The position numbers and the translations under genes were made by a program. This document shows, piece by piece, positions 42,629 to 51,866 of a DNA stretch of 64,000 bases; position 1 is the first letter of the stretch, and every line of letters starts with the position of its first letter. Source of the stretch: Actinomycetales bacterium (lineage in GTDB: Bacteria; Actinomycetota; Actinomycetes; Actinomycetales; Dermatophilaceae); NCBI GenBank assembly GCA_016715285.1, contig JADKAO010000007.1:248001-312000 (forward strand), in the 5' to 3' direction. The notes beneath the pieces are model-generated. The model saw only the letters and a list, made by a program, of their open reading frames with translations. It was not told the DNA's origin and searched no databases.

Positions 42629-43630
42629 CTACTTCCACTGCCAGGAGCCCGCAACTGCGCGCAGCGCAGCGACCGCACGATCCCTGTCCGCTGGCTTCGC
42701 CTTCAGCGCAAGGTTATAGACCACGCCATCGCGGGACGCACATCTCAACTCGTAGAAGCTCTCGCCCGACAAGGTCCCCCCTGGAGCGGGGGAGCCGCCC
42801 ATGGTGATCGGTGGGAGCGACGAGATTTCTCCCGGCACCCAGATCTTGAGGACCTTGAGCTCCACATCACATCGTGCCTGCGCTGTGGCGCTGGTGGTCC
42901 AGGAATAGACGGTGATTTCGTTGCCTGCGCCGTCAACGATGCTCGCATCATTGCGCTGGCCCCATTGCCCCGAGCGTTGCCACCCCTCGGGAGCCGTGAA
43001 GGAAAACGCCGTCGTCCCCATCGGGGTGCCAAGCCCAGCCGGTGGTGCTGGCGCTGACGTAGACGGGGCAGGCTGAAGAGCCGATGGTGTCGGCGGCGGG
43101 GTGCTTGGGCGAGAGGGAGTCGGGGCTGGCGGTGACTGCGTCGTCGGGGTGGGCGTACCTGGCGTCCAAATCCGAGATTCGCGCGGTGGGGTGTACAAAC
43201 TCAACACGAGCCCGACCAGGGCAACGACGATCGAGACGACGCCAGTGATGGCCCACCAGAGCGAGGCTCGGGATTGCTTTGTGGGGCGCTGGCCAGGGTA
43301 GGGCTGTCCGGGCTGGTATTGCGGGTACTGCTGGTACTGCTGGTACTGCTGGTACTGCTGGTACTGCTGGTACTGCTGGTACTGCTGGTACGGCGGGTGC
43401 TGGGGATGTTGCTGGGGCTGCTGCCCTGAGGGGTAAGACTGTCCCGTCGGATACTGCTGGCCGGGCGCGGGTGGCGGTCCCCACTGCGATGGAGCCGGCG
43501 GGGGCCCCCATGGAGGCTGCTGGGGTTCGGGCTGCTGCGGTGGCTGTTGCGGACGCCCGGACCACGGTGCCTGCGATGGCTGCCCTGGCTGCTCCGGCTT
43601 CTCGGGCTGATGCGGTCCTGACGTTGACAC
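42629..43630 (-). CDS. Membrane protein with Gln/Pro/Tyr-rich cytoplasmic tail and extracytoplasmic domain
   Basis: A 333-residue protein of unrecognised function. The first 150 or so residues are rich in Pro, Gln, Gly and Tyr, including a run of YQQ tripeptides. One transmembrane helix follows (SLWWAITGVVSIVVALVGLVLSLY), then a Pro/Thr/Ser linker. The C-terminal domain starts near FSFTAPEGWQRSGQWG and has two cysteines (QARCDVELKVL; YELRCASRDG) that could form a disulphide outside. I chose GTG 43630. The disordered head resembles those of actinobacterial membrane anchors such as DUF4190-type proteins. Confidence 0.7.
   Translation of the reverse strand: MSTSGPHQPEKPEQPGQPSQAPWSGRPQQPPQQPEPQQPPWGPPPAPSQWGPPPAPGQQYPTGQSYPSGQQPQQHPQHPPYQQYQQYQQYQQYQQYQQYQQYPQYQPGQPYPGQRPTKQSRASLWWAITGVVSIVVALVGLVLSLYTPPRESRIWTPGTPTPTTQSPPAPTPSRPSTPPPTPSALQPAPSTSAPAPPAGLGTPMGTTAFSFTAPEGWQRSGQWGQRNDASIVDGAGNEITVYSWTTSATAQARCDVELKVLKIWVPGEISSLPPITMGGSPAPGGTLSGESFYELRCASRDGVVYNLALKAKPADRDRAVAALRAVAGSWQWK
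43325..43387 (+). repeat. Seven perfect tandem copies of a 9-bp unit
   Basis: GTACTGCTG is repeated seven times, followed by a mutated copy. On the minus strand it encodes the QYQ/YQQ repeats of the membrane protein. The repeat length is a multiple of three, so copy-number changes would keep the frame. Confidence 0.95.
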
Positions 43631-43688
43631 TGTGAAGCCCCCTGAGTGTGAGTGCGATGAGCAGGCACGCCCGACAATCCCCACACTC

Positions 43689-43694
43689 TAGGGT
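43689..43694 (+). promoter_or_regulatory. -10 element of rpe, leaderless geometry
   Basis: TAGGGT, then 6 bases, then GTG 43701. No ribosome site is present. Confidence 0.5.
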
Positions 43695-43700
43695 GTGTCA

Positions 43701-44357
43701 GTGCAGATCTCGCCGAGCATCCTGTCCGCCGACTTCGCCAACCTCGAAGCCGAGCTCGACGCGATCCGCAACGCCGACTGGGCGCACGTTGATGTGATGG
43801 ACAACCATTTCGTCCCCAATCTCACCCTCGGCCTTCCCGTCGTGGAGGCACTCCTGCGGGTCAGCCCGATCCCGATCGACTGCCACCTCATGATCGCCAA
43901 CCCTGACCGGTGGGCACCGGCATACGCCGAAGCGGGGGCAGGGTCAGTGACCTTCCATGTCGAGGCCGCGCGCGATCCCCGGCACCTCGCCCGCGAGCTT
44001 CGCGCCGCCGGGGCGCGGTCTGGGATGGCGCTCAAGCCCGCCACCCCCTGGACGCCCTACGAGGACCTCCTCGACGACCTCGACATGGTCCTGGTCATGA
44101 CGGTCGAGCCTGGCTTCGGGGGGCAGTCGTTCCTCGCCGACCAACTGCCGAAGGTCCGCGCTGTGCGTGAGTCGATCCGTCGCCGGGGTGGCGAGATCTG
44201 GGTCCAGGTCGATGGCGGCGTGAGTGCCCGGACGATCGAGCAGTGCGCTGATGCGGGCGCCGACGTCTTCGTCGCGGGCTCGGCGGTCTACGGCGCGGAG
44301 TCGGCGGCCGCGGCAGTCGACGAGCTACGCGCGCTGGCGACACGGCATACCCACTGA
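43701..44357 (+). CDS. rpe: Ribulose-phosphate 3-epimerase
   Basis: A 218-residue TIM-barrel enzyme interconverting ribulose-5-P and xylulose-5-[37 protein letters not shown] and [15 protein letters not shown] carry the metal and substrate residues, and [31 protein letters not shown] is the phosphate-binding end. I favour GTG 43701 because it fits the leaderless signal; GTG 43695 would add two residues. It is divergent from the membrane protein gene. With xylAB it places xylose carbon into the pentose phosphate pathway. Confidence 0.95.
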   Translation: MQISPSILSADFANLEAELDAIRNADWAHVDVMDNHFVPNLTLGLPVVEALLRVSPIPIDCHLMIANPDRWAPAYAEAGAGSVTFHVEAARDPRHLARELRAAGARSGMALKPATPWTPYEDLLDDLDMVLVMTVEPGFGGQSFLADQLPKVRAVRESIRRRGGEIWVQVDGGVSARTIEQCADAGADVFVAGSAVYGAESAAAAVDELRALATRHTH

Positions 44358-44412
44358 GGCCCTGGGCACATCGCCATCACCAGCTCCAGCGCACAGTGGC
44401 ATAATCGGGACC

Positions 44413-44539
44413 ACGTGCTCCGGGGTCGGTGTAACTCCGAACCGGCGGTGACAGTCCGCGACCCGGCCGCAGCCAGCGGCCGGTTGACTTGGTGAAACTC
44501 CAGGACCGACGGTGAAAGTCCGGATGGTAGGCAGCGCGT
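44413..44539 (+). ncRNA. FMN riboswitch (RFN element)
   Basis: Conserved RFN blocks are seen in order: GGGGTCGGTGTAACTCCG, ACCGGCGGTGACAGTCCGCG, a variable GGCCG/CGGCC arm, GGTGAAACTCCAGGACCGAC, and GGTGAAAGTCCGGATGG. P1 pairs 44413-44419 with 44533-44539. The element binds FMN and lies 135 bp upstream of the riboflavin transporter gene, which it should repress when flavin is plentiful. Two sets of alternative hairpins follow the aptamer; see the next entries. Confidence 0.95.
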
Positions 44540-44550
44540 CTCGAGGCGGT

Positions 44551-44616
44551 CGACGCCGGTATGCCGTGCCACGCGCGCGACGCGCGAGGTGCTGTTCAGG
44601 TCGGCGTCGCGCGTGT
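44551..44616 (+). promoter_or_regulatory. Riboswitch expression platform: competing antiterminator- and terminator-like hairpins
   Basis: CGACGCCG (44551-44558) can pair with CGGCGTCG (44602-44609). Alternatively the 13-base arm at 44571-44583 can pair with 44604-44616 (one G-U), using the same bases. The two stems exclude each other. There is no T tract after the second stem. Confidence 0.5.
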
Positions 44617-44630
44617 CGAGGGTGTCCCCG

Positions 44631-44667
44631 GAGTTCGTCCCTGTTACGAACGAACTCAAGGACGAAC
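44631..44667 (+). promoter_or_regulatory. Riboswitch expression platform: ribosome-site sequestering switch
   Basis: GTTCGTCC (44633-44640) is perfectly complementary to GGACGAAC (44660-44667), which contains the pnuX ribosome site AAGGA. The overlapping GAGTTCGT (44631-44638) is instead perfectly complementary to ACGAACTC (44650-44657), which leaves the ribosome site free. This gives a simple on/off pair at the translation level. Confidence 0.6.
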
Positions 44668-44674
44668 ACCACTC

Positions 44675-45403
44675 ATGAACGACGGAAACATCTTCCAGCA
44701 GCTCATCGCTGCGACCTTCCCGATCGCCGGCTATCAGATGCATTGGCTGGAACTCATCGGCATCCTCATCGGCGCGGCGTCGGCCTATCTCGGCATGAAG
44801 CGCTGGGTCTGGGCCTGGCCGGTCGGGATCGTCGCCAACATCATGCTGTTCTTCGTGTATCTCGGCGCGATCTTTGGGGCCGACCAGCGCATCCCGCTCT
44901 TCGGGCAGGCCGGGCGCCAGGTCTTCTTCATCGTCACGAGCATTTACGGCTGGTGGCGGTGGAACGAGTCGCGTCGCGCGCGTGGCGTCGACGCCTCCGC
45001 ACCCGCGATTACCCCTCGGTGGGCGACGTTCCGCGAGCGACTCTTCATCGTCACGGCCTGGCTCGCGGGGACGGTCGTCGTGCATCAGGCCTTCGTCGCG
45101 CTGTGGAATCTCGCGCCCAACCCGTACTGGACCCCACAGTGGTGGTTCTACTGGTGTGACGCGTGGATCTTCGTCGGTTCAGTCCTCGCGACCTACTCCA
45201 TGGCACGCGGGTGGAATGAGTTCTGGCTGTGCTGGATTGCCGTCGACCTCATCGGCGTTCCGCTGGGCTTCGCGACCGACTACGTCCCGACCGCGGTCCT
45301 GTACATCGGCTACGGCATGTTCGTTCTCTACGGGTTCTCCCAGTGGGTCAAGGTGACGCGCCAGGAGCGGACCGAAGAGAAGGAGCCCGTGGCAGTTGGC
45401 TGA
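44675..45403 (+). CDS. pnuX: PnuC-family transporter, probable riboflavin importer PnuX
   Basis: A 242-residue polytopic protein with about seven helices. [36 protein letters not shown] is the PnuC-like core, and [17 protein letters not shown] and [26 protein letters not shown] motifs follow. PnuC proteins import nicotinamide riboside, but actinobacterial members behind FMN riboswitches (PnuX of Corynebacterium) import riboflavin. The upstream FMN riboswitch makes that assignment likely. ATG 44675 has AAGGA 12 nt upstream. The mature C-terminus is short, charged and cytoplasmic. Confidence 0.88.
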   Translation: MNDGNIFQQLIAATFPIAGYQMHWLELIGILIGAASAYLGMKRWVWAWPVGIVANIMLFFVYLGAIFGADQRIPLFGQAGRQVFFIVTSIYGWWRWNESRRARGVDASAPAITPRWATFRERLFIVTAWLAGTVVVHQAFVALWNLAPNPYWTPQWWFYWCDAWIFVGSVLATYSMARGWNEFWLCWIAVDLIGVPLGFATDYVPTAVLYIGYGMFVLYGFSQWVKVTRQERTEEKEPVAVG

Positions 45404-45438
45404 TTTCCTCCGGACGCTCTGAGGCCACACGCGGGAGG

Positions 45439-45480
45439 GGTATGCCGTCCGCGCGCTGGAAGGTGCGCGGACGGCATACC
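45439..45480. repeat. Perfect 16-bp inverted repeat containing the GGTATGCC word on both arms
   Basis: GGTATGCCGTCCGCGC (45439-45454) and its exact complement (45465-45480) are separated by 10 nt. It lies between pnuX and hisE. It could terminate pnuX, but it also covers the expected -35 region of hisE, so an operator role is possible. Confidence 0.9.
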
Positions 45481-45490
45481 GGAGCGTCGG

Positions 45491-45496
45491 TAGGCT
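45491..45496 (+). promoter_or_regulatory. -10 element of hisE
   Basis: TAGGCT lies 8 bases before the hisE GTG with no ribosome site between, close to the leaderless geometry seen elsewhere. Confidence 0.4.
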
Positions 45497-45504
45497 GTGA
45501 CCCT

Positions 45505-45768
45505 GTGAAGACCTTCGAGCAGCTCTACGCGGAACTCGCCGACAAGGCGGTGACGCGCCCTGCCGGGTCTGGCACGGTCGCCCAACTGGACGCTGGGGTC
45601 CACGCGATCGGCAAAAAGATCGTCGAAGAGGCGGCCGAAGTGTGGATGGCCGCTGAGTACGAATCCGACGACCGGACCGCCGAAGAAATCAGCCAATTGC
45701 TGTACCACCTGCAGGTGCTCATGGTCGCCAAGGGCCTGTCCCTTGAGTCGGTCTACCGGCACTTGTAA
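45505..45768 (+). CDS. hisE: Phosphoribosyl-ATP pyrophosphatase
   Basis: An 87-residue enzyme removing pyrophosphate from phosphoribosyl-ATP, second step of histidine synthesis. The MazG-like helical fold shows [41 protein letters not shown], with the conserved Glu cluster that binds magnesium. GTG 45505 starts at [14 protein letters not shown]. hisG follows by 19 bp, an order shared by many actinobacteria. Confidence 0.94.
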   Translation: MKTFEQLYAELADKAVTRPAGSGTVAQLDAGVHAIGKKIVEEAAEVWMAAEYESDDRTAEEISQLLYHLQVLMVAKGLSLESVYRHL

Positions 45769-45787
45769 GCCGACGGAAGCTATCTCG

Positions 45788-46633
45788 ATGTTGCGAATTG
45801 CCGTGCCCAACAAGGGTTCTTTGTCCGACGCTGCCGCTGACATGCTCCGCGAGGCGGGGTATTCAGTCCGCCGGGACCCCAAAGAACTCGTCGTCATGGA
45901 CATCGTCAACGACGTCGAGTTGTTCTATCTGCGCCCGCGCGACATCGCGATCTATGTCGGCTCGGGCACGGTGGACGCGGGCATCACCGGGCGGGATTTG
46001 TTGCTCGACTCCGGCAGTGACGCGATCGAGGTGATGGGGCTCAACTTCGGGCGCTCGACGTTCCGGTATGCCGCCCGCGACGGGCAGCTGCGGACCATCG
46101 CCGACATCGAGGGCCGTCGGGTGGCGACGAGCTACCCGGGCCTGGTGCGTAAGCATTTGGCCGACGCCGGGGTGGAGGCCGAGGTCGTGCGCCTTGACGG
46201 CGCGGTCGAGACCGCGGTGACCCTCGGGGTAGCCGATGTCATCGCCGATGTCGTCGAGACCGGCGCGACGCTGCGCAGCCAGGGCCTTGCGGTCTTTGGC
46301 GACCCGATTTTGACGAGCGAGGCTGTGTTGATCCGCCGCACCGACACGACGATGTCCAATGGCGTCGGGGTGTTGCAGCGGCGCCTTCAGGGCGTGATGA
46401 CGGCACGGACCTACGTCATGATGGATTACGACGTTCCTGCTGACTTGGTGGACAAGGCATGTGCGGTGACGCCGGGACTGGAGTCACCGACGGTGTCAAC
46501 GCTGCAGGACCCGACGTGGAAGGCGGTGCGCGCGATGGTGCCCCGAGCCTCGATGAACCGGGTGATGGACGAGTTGTATGAGGTGGGGGCGCGCGCCATC
46601 CTCGTGACGGGGATTGCGGCGTGTCGGCTATGA
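45788..46633 (+). CDS. hisG: ATP phosphoribosyltransferase (long form)
   Basis: A 281-residue enzyme of the long, self-regulated type that starts histidine synthesis. [51 protein letters not shown] and [19 protein letters not shown] define the catalytic part. The C-terminal PII-like domain ([44 protein letters not shown]) binds histidine for feedback control. No HisZ is required. Confidence 0.96.
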   Translation: MLRIAVPNKGSLSDAAADMLREAGYSVRRDPKELVVMDIVNDVELFYLRPRDIAIYVGSGTVDAGITGRDLLLDSGSDAIEVMGLNFGRSTFRYAARDGQLRTIADIEGRRVATSYPGLVRKHLADAGVEAEVVRLDGAVETAVTLGVADVIADVVETGATLRSQGLAVFGDPILTSEAVLIRRTDTTMSNGVGVLQRRLQGVMTARTYVMMDYDVPADLVDKACAVTPGLESPTVSTLQDPTWKAVRAMVPRASMNRVMDELYEVGARAILVTGIAACRL

Positions 46634-47118
46634 GCGCCGATGCCTCACACCCCTCTGAGACGAACTCGGCTGATCCGTTCGCGGTCTTCCGGCCCAAGCG
46701 CGGGCGTTATGTCGCGATCGGGCTCATGGTCGCGGTGGTGGTGATCTTTACGTTCGTCGGACTCTTCGTTGAGTCGACTCCGTCGCACGACTTCGCGATG
46801 CCTGACCGGCTGTTCTTCGCGTCCATCGGCTGGGTGCTCGCGCTCGTCTTTTGGCGGTATGCCGTGATCCGCGCGGTCCCGAGCCGCGAGGGCTTGGTCG
46901 TGCGCAATCTGTTTACGACCCGCACGGTCACCTGGCCGCAAATTGTTGCCATCCAGTTCGAGCACGGTATGCCGTGGCCGACGATGGAGCTCAATGACAC
47001 CGACACGTTGTCGGTCATGGCGATCCAGCGGTCTGACGGCAAGCGGTCGCTGCAGGAGTGCGCGCGACTCGCTGCGCTCGCCAAAGGACTCGGCGAAGCT
47101 CACGAGCCGCTCGGCTGA
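46630..47118 (+). CDS. PH-like domain membrane protein next to hisG
   Basis: A 162-residue protein with two membrane helices ([21 protein letters not shown] and [20 protein letters not shown]) followed by a short bacterial PH-like domain ([41 protein letters not shown]). Proteins of this type commonly follow hisG in actinobacteria; function unknown. ATG 46630 overlaps the hisG stop as ATGA; GTG 46621 is an alternative. Confidence 0.8.
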   Translation: MSADASHPSETNSADPFAVFRPKRGRYVAIGLMVAVVVIFTFVGLFVESTPSHDFAMPDRLFFASIGWVLALVFWRYAVIRAVPSREGLVVRNLFTTRTVTWPQIVAIQFEHGMPWPTMELNDTDTLSVMAIQRSDGKRSLQECARLAALAKGLGEAHEPLG

Positions 47119-47159
47119 GCAGTCGGCCGAGCAGCGGATGAGCAGGGGATGAGCATGGC

Positions 47160-47188
47160 TTGACAGCCGTTCACACCAGGCGAATGCT
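47160..47188 (+). promoter_or_regulatory. Promoter of the FtsX-like exporter operon
   Basis: A consensus -35 TTGACA (47160-47165) and AATGCT (47183-47188) with 17-bp spacing lie 40 bp before the permease start. Confidence 0.45.
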
Positions 47189-47227
47189 GGCCCGAACGCT
47201 CGTCTCAAAGCGGGGAATCGGGATGCC

Positions 47228-50200
47228 ATGGTGAGGTGGGCGCTTCGCGGGGCACGCGCACGGCCGGTGCAGACCGCGCTCCTCGCGGGCCTGTGTGCAC
47301 TCGTGGTGGCCTCCGGAGTGTTCGCCTCCGTGTTCTTGCGGGCGATCGACCACAGCGTCTACCTCACCCAGATCGAACAAGGCGGCTCGCTGGCGTCGTC
47401 GCTGGTCGCGGATACCGCGCGTGACCAAAGCGGCGCCCAGGTCAGCCCCGAGGTGGTCGAGCGTGTCATTCCTTCGGGCCTGAAACCGCTCCTGGGAGCG
47501 CCGCGGCTCATGTGGTCGGGGCGAGTGTGGACCGTCGGGGGCAAGCTCGGGCCCGCCCGGGGGAGCATCCTCGCTCAAACAGACGTGTGCGCTGGGCTCC
47601 GGCTGGTGGTGGGCAAGTGCCCGAGCGCGCCCTTCGAAGTAGCTGTGTCTGAGATGGATAGCCGCACCCATCGGTGGGGACCCGGCACCGTGTTGGAGGG
47701 GCGCGAAGATCGGGGGTCGTCGCTTAGCCCCGCCTTTGAGTCCGGGTTCACCGTCGTGGGGGTGTATGCCCTCGATCACGACGCCCGGGTGTGGCCGTGG
47801 GTGCTCCTGACGGGAAGCTCCGGCCTCGTTGAACCGGGCAAGGTCACCCCCGTCGGGTCAGACGCGTTGATCACGGTCGGTGCAACCTTTGCCCAACAAA
47901 GCTCCGAAACCGTGTCGACGACGCGCGGCTGGACGTTGGCTCGGCTTACGGCTACCTACCCCATCAGGCTCGATGCAGCGGGGCTGGACGACCTCCTCAC
48001 CCTTGAAACGGTCGTCGGGGATGCGATCTCGGCTGGCGCGAAGAGCGCCCCGCCGGTCCGTGTCCGTTCCGGGCTTCCCGCGGCAGCCCAAGAGGTCTAC
48101 CTCGGCCAGGGGCAAGCCAGGGTCATCGTTCCGCTTCTCGTCAGCCAACTCGCGCTGCTCGCCGCAGCCGTTGTCGTGCTCGTCGCGGGAGCCGCCGTCG
48201 CCCAACGTCGACCCGAGATCGGCCTCGCCCGACTCCGCGGATTCTCCCGCACACAGGCCCGAACCCTGGTCAGCCTGGAATTGTTGGTCGCGGTGGTCGT
48301 GGCCGCGCCACTCGGGGTTCTCGGCGGAATCGGTGCAGCCAGGCTGGCGACTCTGCTGATGCTGCGTCCGGGAGTTCCGCTCGAGGTCCCACCGTGGACC
48401 CTCCCGCTTGGCATTGTGGGCGCCGCTGGATGCGCGATTGCCGTGTGGTCCGCTGGACGATCGTCTGCCGCGACTGACGTCAATGACTTATTGCGTCGGG
48501 TGGCACCGCGCTCCCGTGGCGTTCGACCCAATGTCATCGAGTTGCTCATCGTGGGCGTCGCTGGAGCGGGGGTGGTGGCGCTCGCAACGGGCAATGTCTC
48601 TGGCTCACTGGCCGTGCTCACGCCCGCGCTCCTCGCCCTCGGGTTGGGGCTGATGTCCGCATGGCTCGTGGCACCAGCGGCGACCTGGCTGGGTGCCCGC
48701 GCCATGCGACGGAGCCACCTCACCACCGCGTTGTCAGCAGCGAGCGTCGCGCGCCGACCGCTGCTGCGCCGGATCGTCACCGTGACCGTCGTCGCGACCG
48801 CGCTGGCGATCTTTGCGGCGGTGGCTCAGTCGTCCGGATCGACGAACAGGAACGCCCGGGCACGGACGGAGGTCGGTGCAGCGGCTGTTGCCCAGACCGA
48901 TGCCCGGGATGTTGCCGTGGTCAAGACGGCACTGGCTGCACTGCCTCAGATCGGAGGTCGGGCCACCGCAACCCCGGTGGTGTGGGTCCGGCAGGGCAAC
49001 TCCGACGCCGTCCGCACGATGGCGATTGTGCCGTCCGGCTTTGAGCAGGTCGTCGACATCCCCACTGACCGTGGCGCGTTCCGCTTCGACTCACTCATCC
49101 GGCGCACAGTGGCACCACCACACCTGCAGGGCGAGAGTCTGACAATCGCACTGACGTCGGCTCTTGTGAAGCTCGATGGGAGCCCTGACCCCTATCCCAA
49201 TGGACTCGGCCCAGAAACCCCCATCCTCATCGTCATCCGTCTGATGACCCGCGACGGCTCAACCACCCCCGTCACCTTCGGACCGATCTCGATGGGCAGC
49301 ACGGGACCCCACACGCTCACCGCTGGCATTCCGTGTACCGCCGGGTGTTCACTCGTCGGGCTAGGGGTCGGCCAAACGATCGGAGACCCACGCAAGGTTT
49401 CAGGCACGCTGACGATCGCCTCGGTGACCAGCTCCGCCGGTGGTGAGGCCGATCTCACGTCGCCCGGAATCTGGCCCGATGCCCCCGCCCAGACGGCTGG
49501 CGCCAACTACGTGACCACCGCGCCCTCGCAGGGTCTCGTCCTGAGTTTTGTCAGCGACCGCACCGGCGCTCTCGTGGAAGCCACCGCGGTGACCGCAGCT
49601 ATTCCGGCGCTGGTGGCCTCTCGGCCGGGTCAGCCACTCACGGGCAGTATCGATGGCGCCGGACTCGATGGCTTGAGCGTCAAGTTCGCGGCGGTAGGGA
49701 CGATCCCCTTCGCGCCCGGTGGTGGTGACAATGTCGCGGTCGTCAACCTTGACACTCTCGCCGAGCGCGGGACCCTCGTGAGCACCGCCGGTCGGGTCGA
49801 TGTCTATCTCTCCGATGCCGGATCCCTCGAGCAGGTCACGCAGGCTCTGGAACACGTCGGCGTCCACCTCACCTCGGTCAACACTCCGCAACTCATGCAA
49901 GCCCGCTACGACAACGCCGCACCCACATGGAGCCTGTCGCTCGCTCCGCTGATCGCGGTCGCGGCCGTACTCATGGCGCTCCTCGTCATGGCGCTTGTCG
50001 CGGCTGCCGACTGGACCGATCGGCGCCACGACGACGCGGCCCTCACCTTGGCCGGCATACCCGCGGCGATGATGGCCAAGGCGACCGCCGCGGGCTACTT
50101 GTGCCTCGTGGGCGCAGCCACCCTGCTGGGCGCGATCGCCGGGATTGTTGGCTCGTGGCTCGCGCTGCCGCTGCTGCCGCTGTTTACCCGAGCGTCAACG

Positions 50201-50347
50201 GCATACCAGCTGGACCGCAGCCTCAACCCGGCCCTCATCCTGGCGATTGTCCTCGGGGTGGCGACGGTGTTGGCGGCGTTCGCGTGGGCGCTCGCTGCGC
50301 TCCAGCGCGGCCGCGCCAGGGACACAGAAGGGGTGGGTCTCCGATGA
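47228..50347 (+). CDS. Large FtsX-like ABC exporter permease
   Basis: A 1039-residue membrane protein. An N-terminal helix (TALLAGLCALVVASGVFASVFL) is followed by about 260 extracytoplasmic residues. A first FtsX block spans about residues 300-540 (LLVSQLALLAAAVVVLVAGAAVAQRRPEIGLARLRG; then several helices). A second large extracytoplasmic part runs to about residue 900, and the final three helices begin at LAPLIAVAAVLMALLVMALVAAADWTDRRHDDAALTLAG. This two-module layout suggests a pseudo-dimer in one chain. Cysteines in DVCAGLRLVVGKCP and GIPCTAGCSL may form disulphides. It overlaps the first ATPase. Substrate unknown. Confidence 0.85.
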   Translation: MVRWALRGARARPVQTALLAGLCALVVASGVFASVFLRAIDHSVYLTQIEQGGSLASSLVADTARDQSGAQVSPEVVERVIPSGLKPLLGAPRLMWSGRVWTVGGKLGPARGSILAQTDVCAGLRLVVGKCPSAPFEVAVSEMDSRTHRWGPGTVLEGREDRGSSLSPAFESGFTVVGVYALDHDARVWPWVLLTGSSGLVEPGKVTPVGSDALITVGATFAQQSSETVSTTRGWTLARLTATYPIRLDAAGLDDLLTLETVVGDAISAGAKSAPPVRVRSGLPAAAQEVYLGQGQARVIVPLLVSQLALLAAAVVVLVAGAAVAQRRPEIGLARLRGFSRTQARTLVSLELLVAVVVAAPLGVLGGIGAARLATLLMLRPGVPLEVPPWTLPLGIVGAAGCAIAVWSAGRSSAATDVNDLLRRVAPRSRGVRPNVIELLIVGVAGAGVVALATGNVSGSLAVLTPALLALGLGLMSAWLVAPAATWLGARAMRRSHLTTALSAASVARRPLLRRIVTVTVVATALAIFAAVAQSSGSTNRNARARTEVGAAAVAQTDARDVAVVKTALAALPQIGGRATATPVVWVRQGNSDAVRTMAIVPSGFEQVVDIPTDRGAFRFDSLIRRTVAPPHLQGESLTIALTSALVKLDGSPDPYPNGLGPETPILIVIRLMTRDGSTTPVTFGPISMGSTGPHTLTAGIPCTAGCSLVGLGVGQTIGDPRKVSGTLTIASVTSSAGGEADLTSPGIWPDAPAQTAGANYVTTAPSQGLVLSFVSDRTGALVEATAVTAAIPALVASRPGQPLTGSIDGAGLDGLSVKFAAVGTIPFAPGGGDNVAVVNLDTLAERGTLVSTAGRVDVYLSDAGSLEQVTQALEHVGVHLTSVNTPQLMQARYDNAAPTWSLSLAPLIAVAAVLMALLVMALVAAADWTDRRHDDAALTLAGIPAAMMAKATAAGYLCLVGAATLLGAIAGIVGSWLALPLLPLFTRASTAYQLDRSLNPALILAIVLGVATVLAAFAWALAALQRGRARDTEGVGLR

Positions 50348-51225
50348 GGGCTCCCACCACCCAGAGGCCCGCCGGAGTTGCGCTGGACATCCGAGGGCTG
50401 GTGCACATTTATCGCACCGAAGGCCACGACGTCGCAGCGCTCGCTGGCGTGGATTTGCGGGTCAACCCCGGCGATCTGCTCGGTTTGCTCGGGCCGTCGG
50501 GTTCCGGCAAGTCCACTCTCCTGACGTTGTGTGCGGGGCTATTCACCCCGAGCGCGGGCACCATCCACGTCGACGGCACCGATCTCGCGGCGATGACTGA
50601 GGCCGAACGTGATCGGTTCCGCGCGACCAACCTCGGCGTCGTCCTCCAGGGCGCGTCCCGCAACACACTCGCTCACCTCACTCCAGTTGACAGCGTCGCG
50701 CACGCCCAATACGCCGCACGCAAGGCGGGTATGCCGGTCGAGGAGCCACTCGCGGTCTTGACCTTCCTCGGCATCGCCGACCTTGCGACGCGACAGCCAC
50801 GCGAGCTCACTCTCGGGGAACACCAACTTGTCGCGTTGGCGGTCGGCATCGCCAACCGGCCGGGCCTCGTGCTCGCCGACGAACCCACGAGTCAACTCAG
50901 TTCAGCCGAACGCGACCGAGTCATCGAGGTGCTGCACCGGATCAACGACGCCGGCACCACCATCCTTGTCGTCACACACGAAGCCGAACTCGCCGCCGCG
51001 ATGACCCGGACGGTGACCATCCGCGACGGACGGCTTGGCCAGCAAGCCCATCGGGGCCGCGACTACGTCCAGGTGACCCGTGATGGTGCCGTGCCACTGC
51101 CGCCCGAGGCATTGCGGGACATCCCGCCCGGCAGCCGGGTCACCGTCGAACGCAGCGAGCAGGGTTGGCTCATCATCCCTGACACTCATGACCCTGACGA
51201 AGCAGGAGGTGAGGACGCCCGATGA
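50344..51225 (+). CDS. ABC exporter ATPase A (intact Walker A/B, degenerate signature)
   Basis: A 293-residue ATPase of the MacB/LolD type. Walker [12 protein letters not shown], a Q-loop in [14 protein letters not shown], Walker B LVLADEP with the catalytic Glu, and a switch His in VVTHEAEL are intact. The signature is LTLGEHQ instead of LSGGQ, and the D-loop is SQLS instead of SALD/SDLD. A roughly 70-residue extension follows the core ([19 protein letters not shown] onward). The overlap at both ends (ATGA) shows tight coupling with permease and ATPase B. Confidence 0.92.
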   Translation: MRAPTTQRPAGVALDIRGLVHIYRTEGHDVAALAGVDLRVNPGDLLGLLGPSGSGKSTLLTLCAGLFTPSAGTIHVDGTDLAAMTEAERDRFRATNLGVVLQGASRNTLAHLTPVDSVAHAQYAARKAGMPVEEPLAVLTFLGIADLATRQPRELTLGEHQLVALAVGIANRPGLVLADEPTSQLSSAERDRVIEVLHRINDAGTTILVVTHEAELAAAMTRTVTIRDGRLGQQAHRGRDYVQVTRDGAVPLPPEALRDIPPGSRVTVERSEQGWLIIPDTHDPDEAGGEDAR

Positions 51226-51866
51226 CACCTCTGCTGACAGCGTCGGGACTTGCCGATTATGGCCTCTCGACGGGACCTGAACTCGTGGTCAACCCGGGCG
51301 AGATCATCGTCATCACGGGCGACCTTCCCACCACGGCGGATCTGCTCTGGGTCCTCGCGGGGCAGGCTCACTCCGCTGGCGTCACGGTCACTCACGATGA
51401 GGGGTCCCGTCGCCGCCGCAGCCGCCGTGGCCGACCGGCAACCATGCTCATTCCGCAAGGCAACGCTCTCGCAAGGATTTTGACAGCACTGGAGAACGTC
51501 GTCTTCCCCCTGATTGCATCCGGTATGCCGCCCGCAGCCGCCCACGAAAGGGCTGCCCTGATCCTGGGCGAGCTCGGTCTCGCCGAAAGCCATGGCCATC
51601 TCGTCGAAGAACTCTCCGGCGGCCAACAGCAGCGCCTCGCCATCGCCCGCGCGCTCAGCCTCAACCCAGCTGTCATCCTCGCCGACGATCCCACCAGTGA
51701 CCTCGACGCCGCCAACCGGGCGCATGTTCTCGACCTGCTCGCGCGGCACGCCAGCGACGGGGGAGCTGTCGTCATCGCCAGCACCGACCCGGACGTGGCT
51801 GCGATGCCGGGCGCACGGTTGATTGATGCGATCTCCCTCGCTGAGCCCGGCGGCAGGCTCCTTTAG
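51222..51866 (+). CDS. ABC exporter ATPase B (degenerate Walker A, intact signature)
   Basis: A 214-residue ABC protein. At the Walker A position it has [12 protein letters not shown], without the P-loop Lys. It keeps a Q in [14 protein letters not shown], the canonical signature [15 protein letters not shown], and the D-loop SDLD. Walker B is VILADDP (Asp instead of the catalytic Glu), and the switch His position is Thr (VIASTDPD). It therefore cannot work alone, but it offers exactly the motifs ATPase A lacks. Its stop overlaps the convergent crcB stop. Confidence 0.9.
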   Translation: MTPLLTASGLADYGLSTGPELVVNPGEIIVITGDLPTTADLLWVLAGQAHSAGVTVTHDEGSRRRRSRRGRPATMLIPQGNALARILTALENVVFPLIASGMPPAAAHERAALILGELGLAESHGHLVEELSGGQQQRLAIARALSLNPAVILADDPTSDLDAANRAHVLDLLARHASDGGAVVIASTDPDVAAMPGARLIDAISLAEPGGRLL

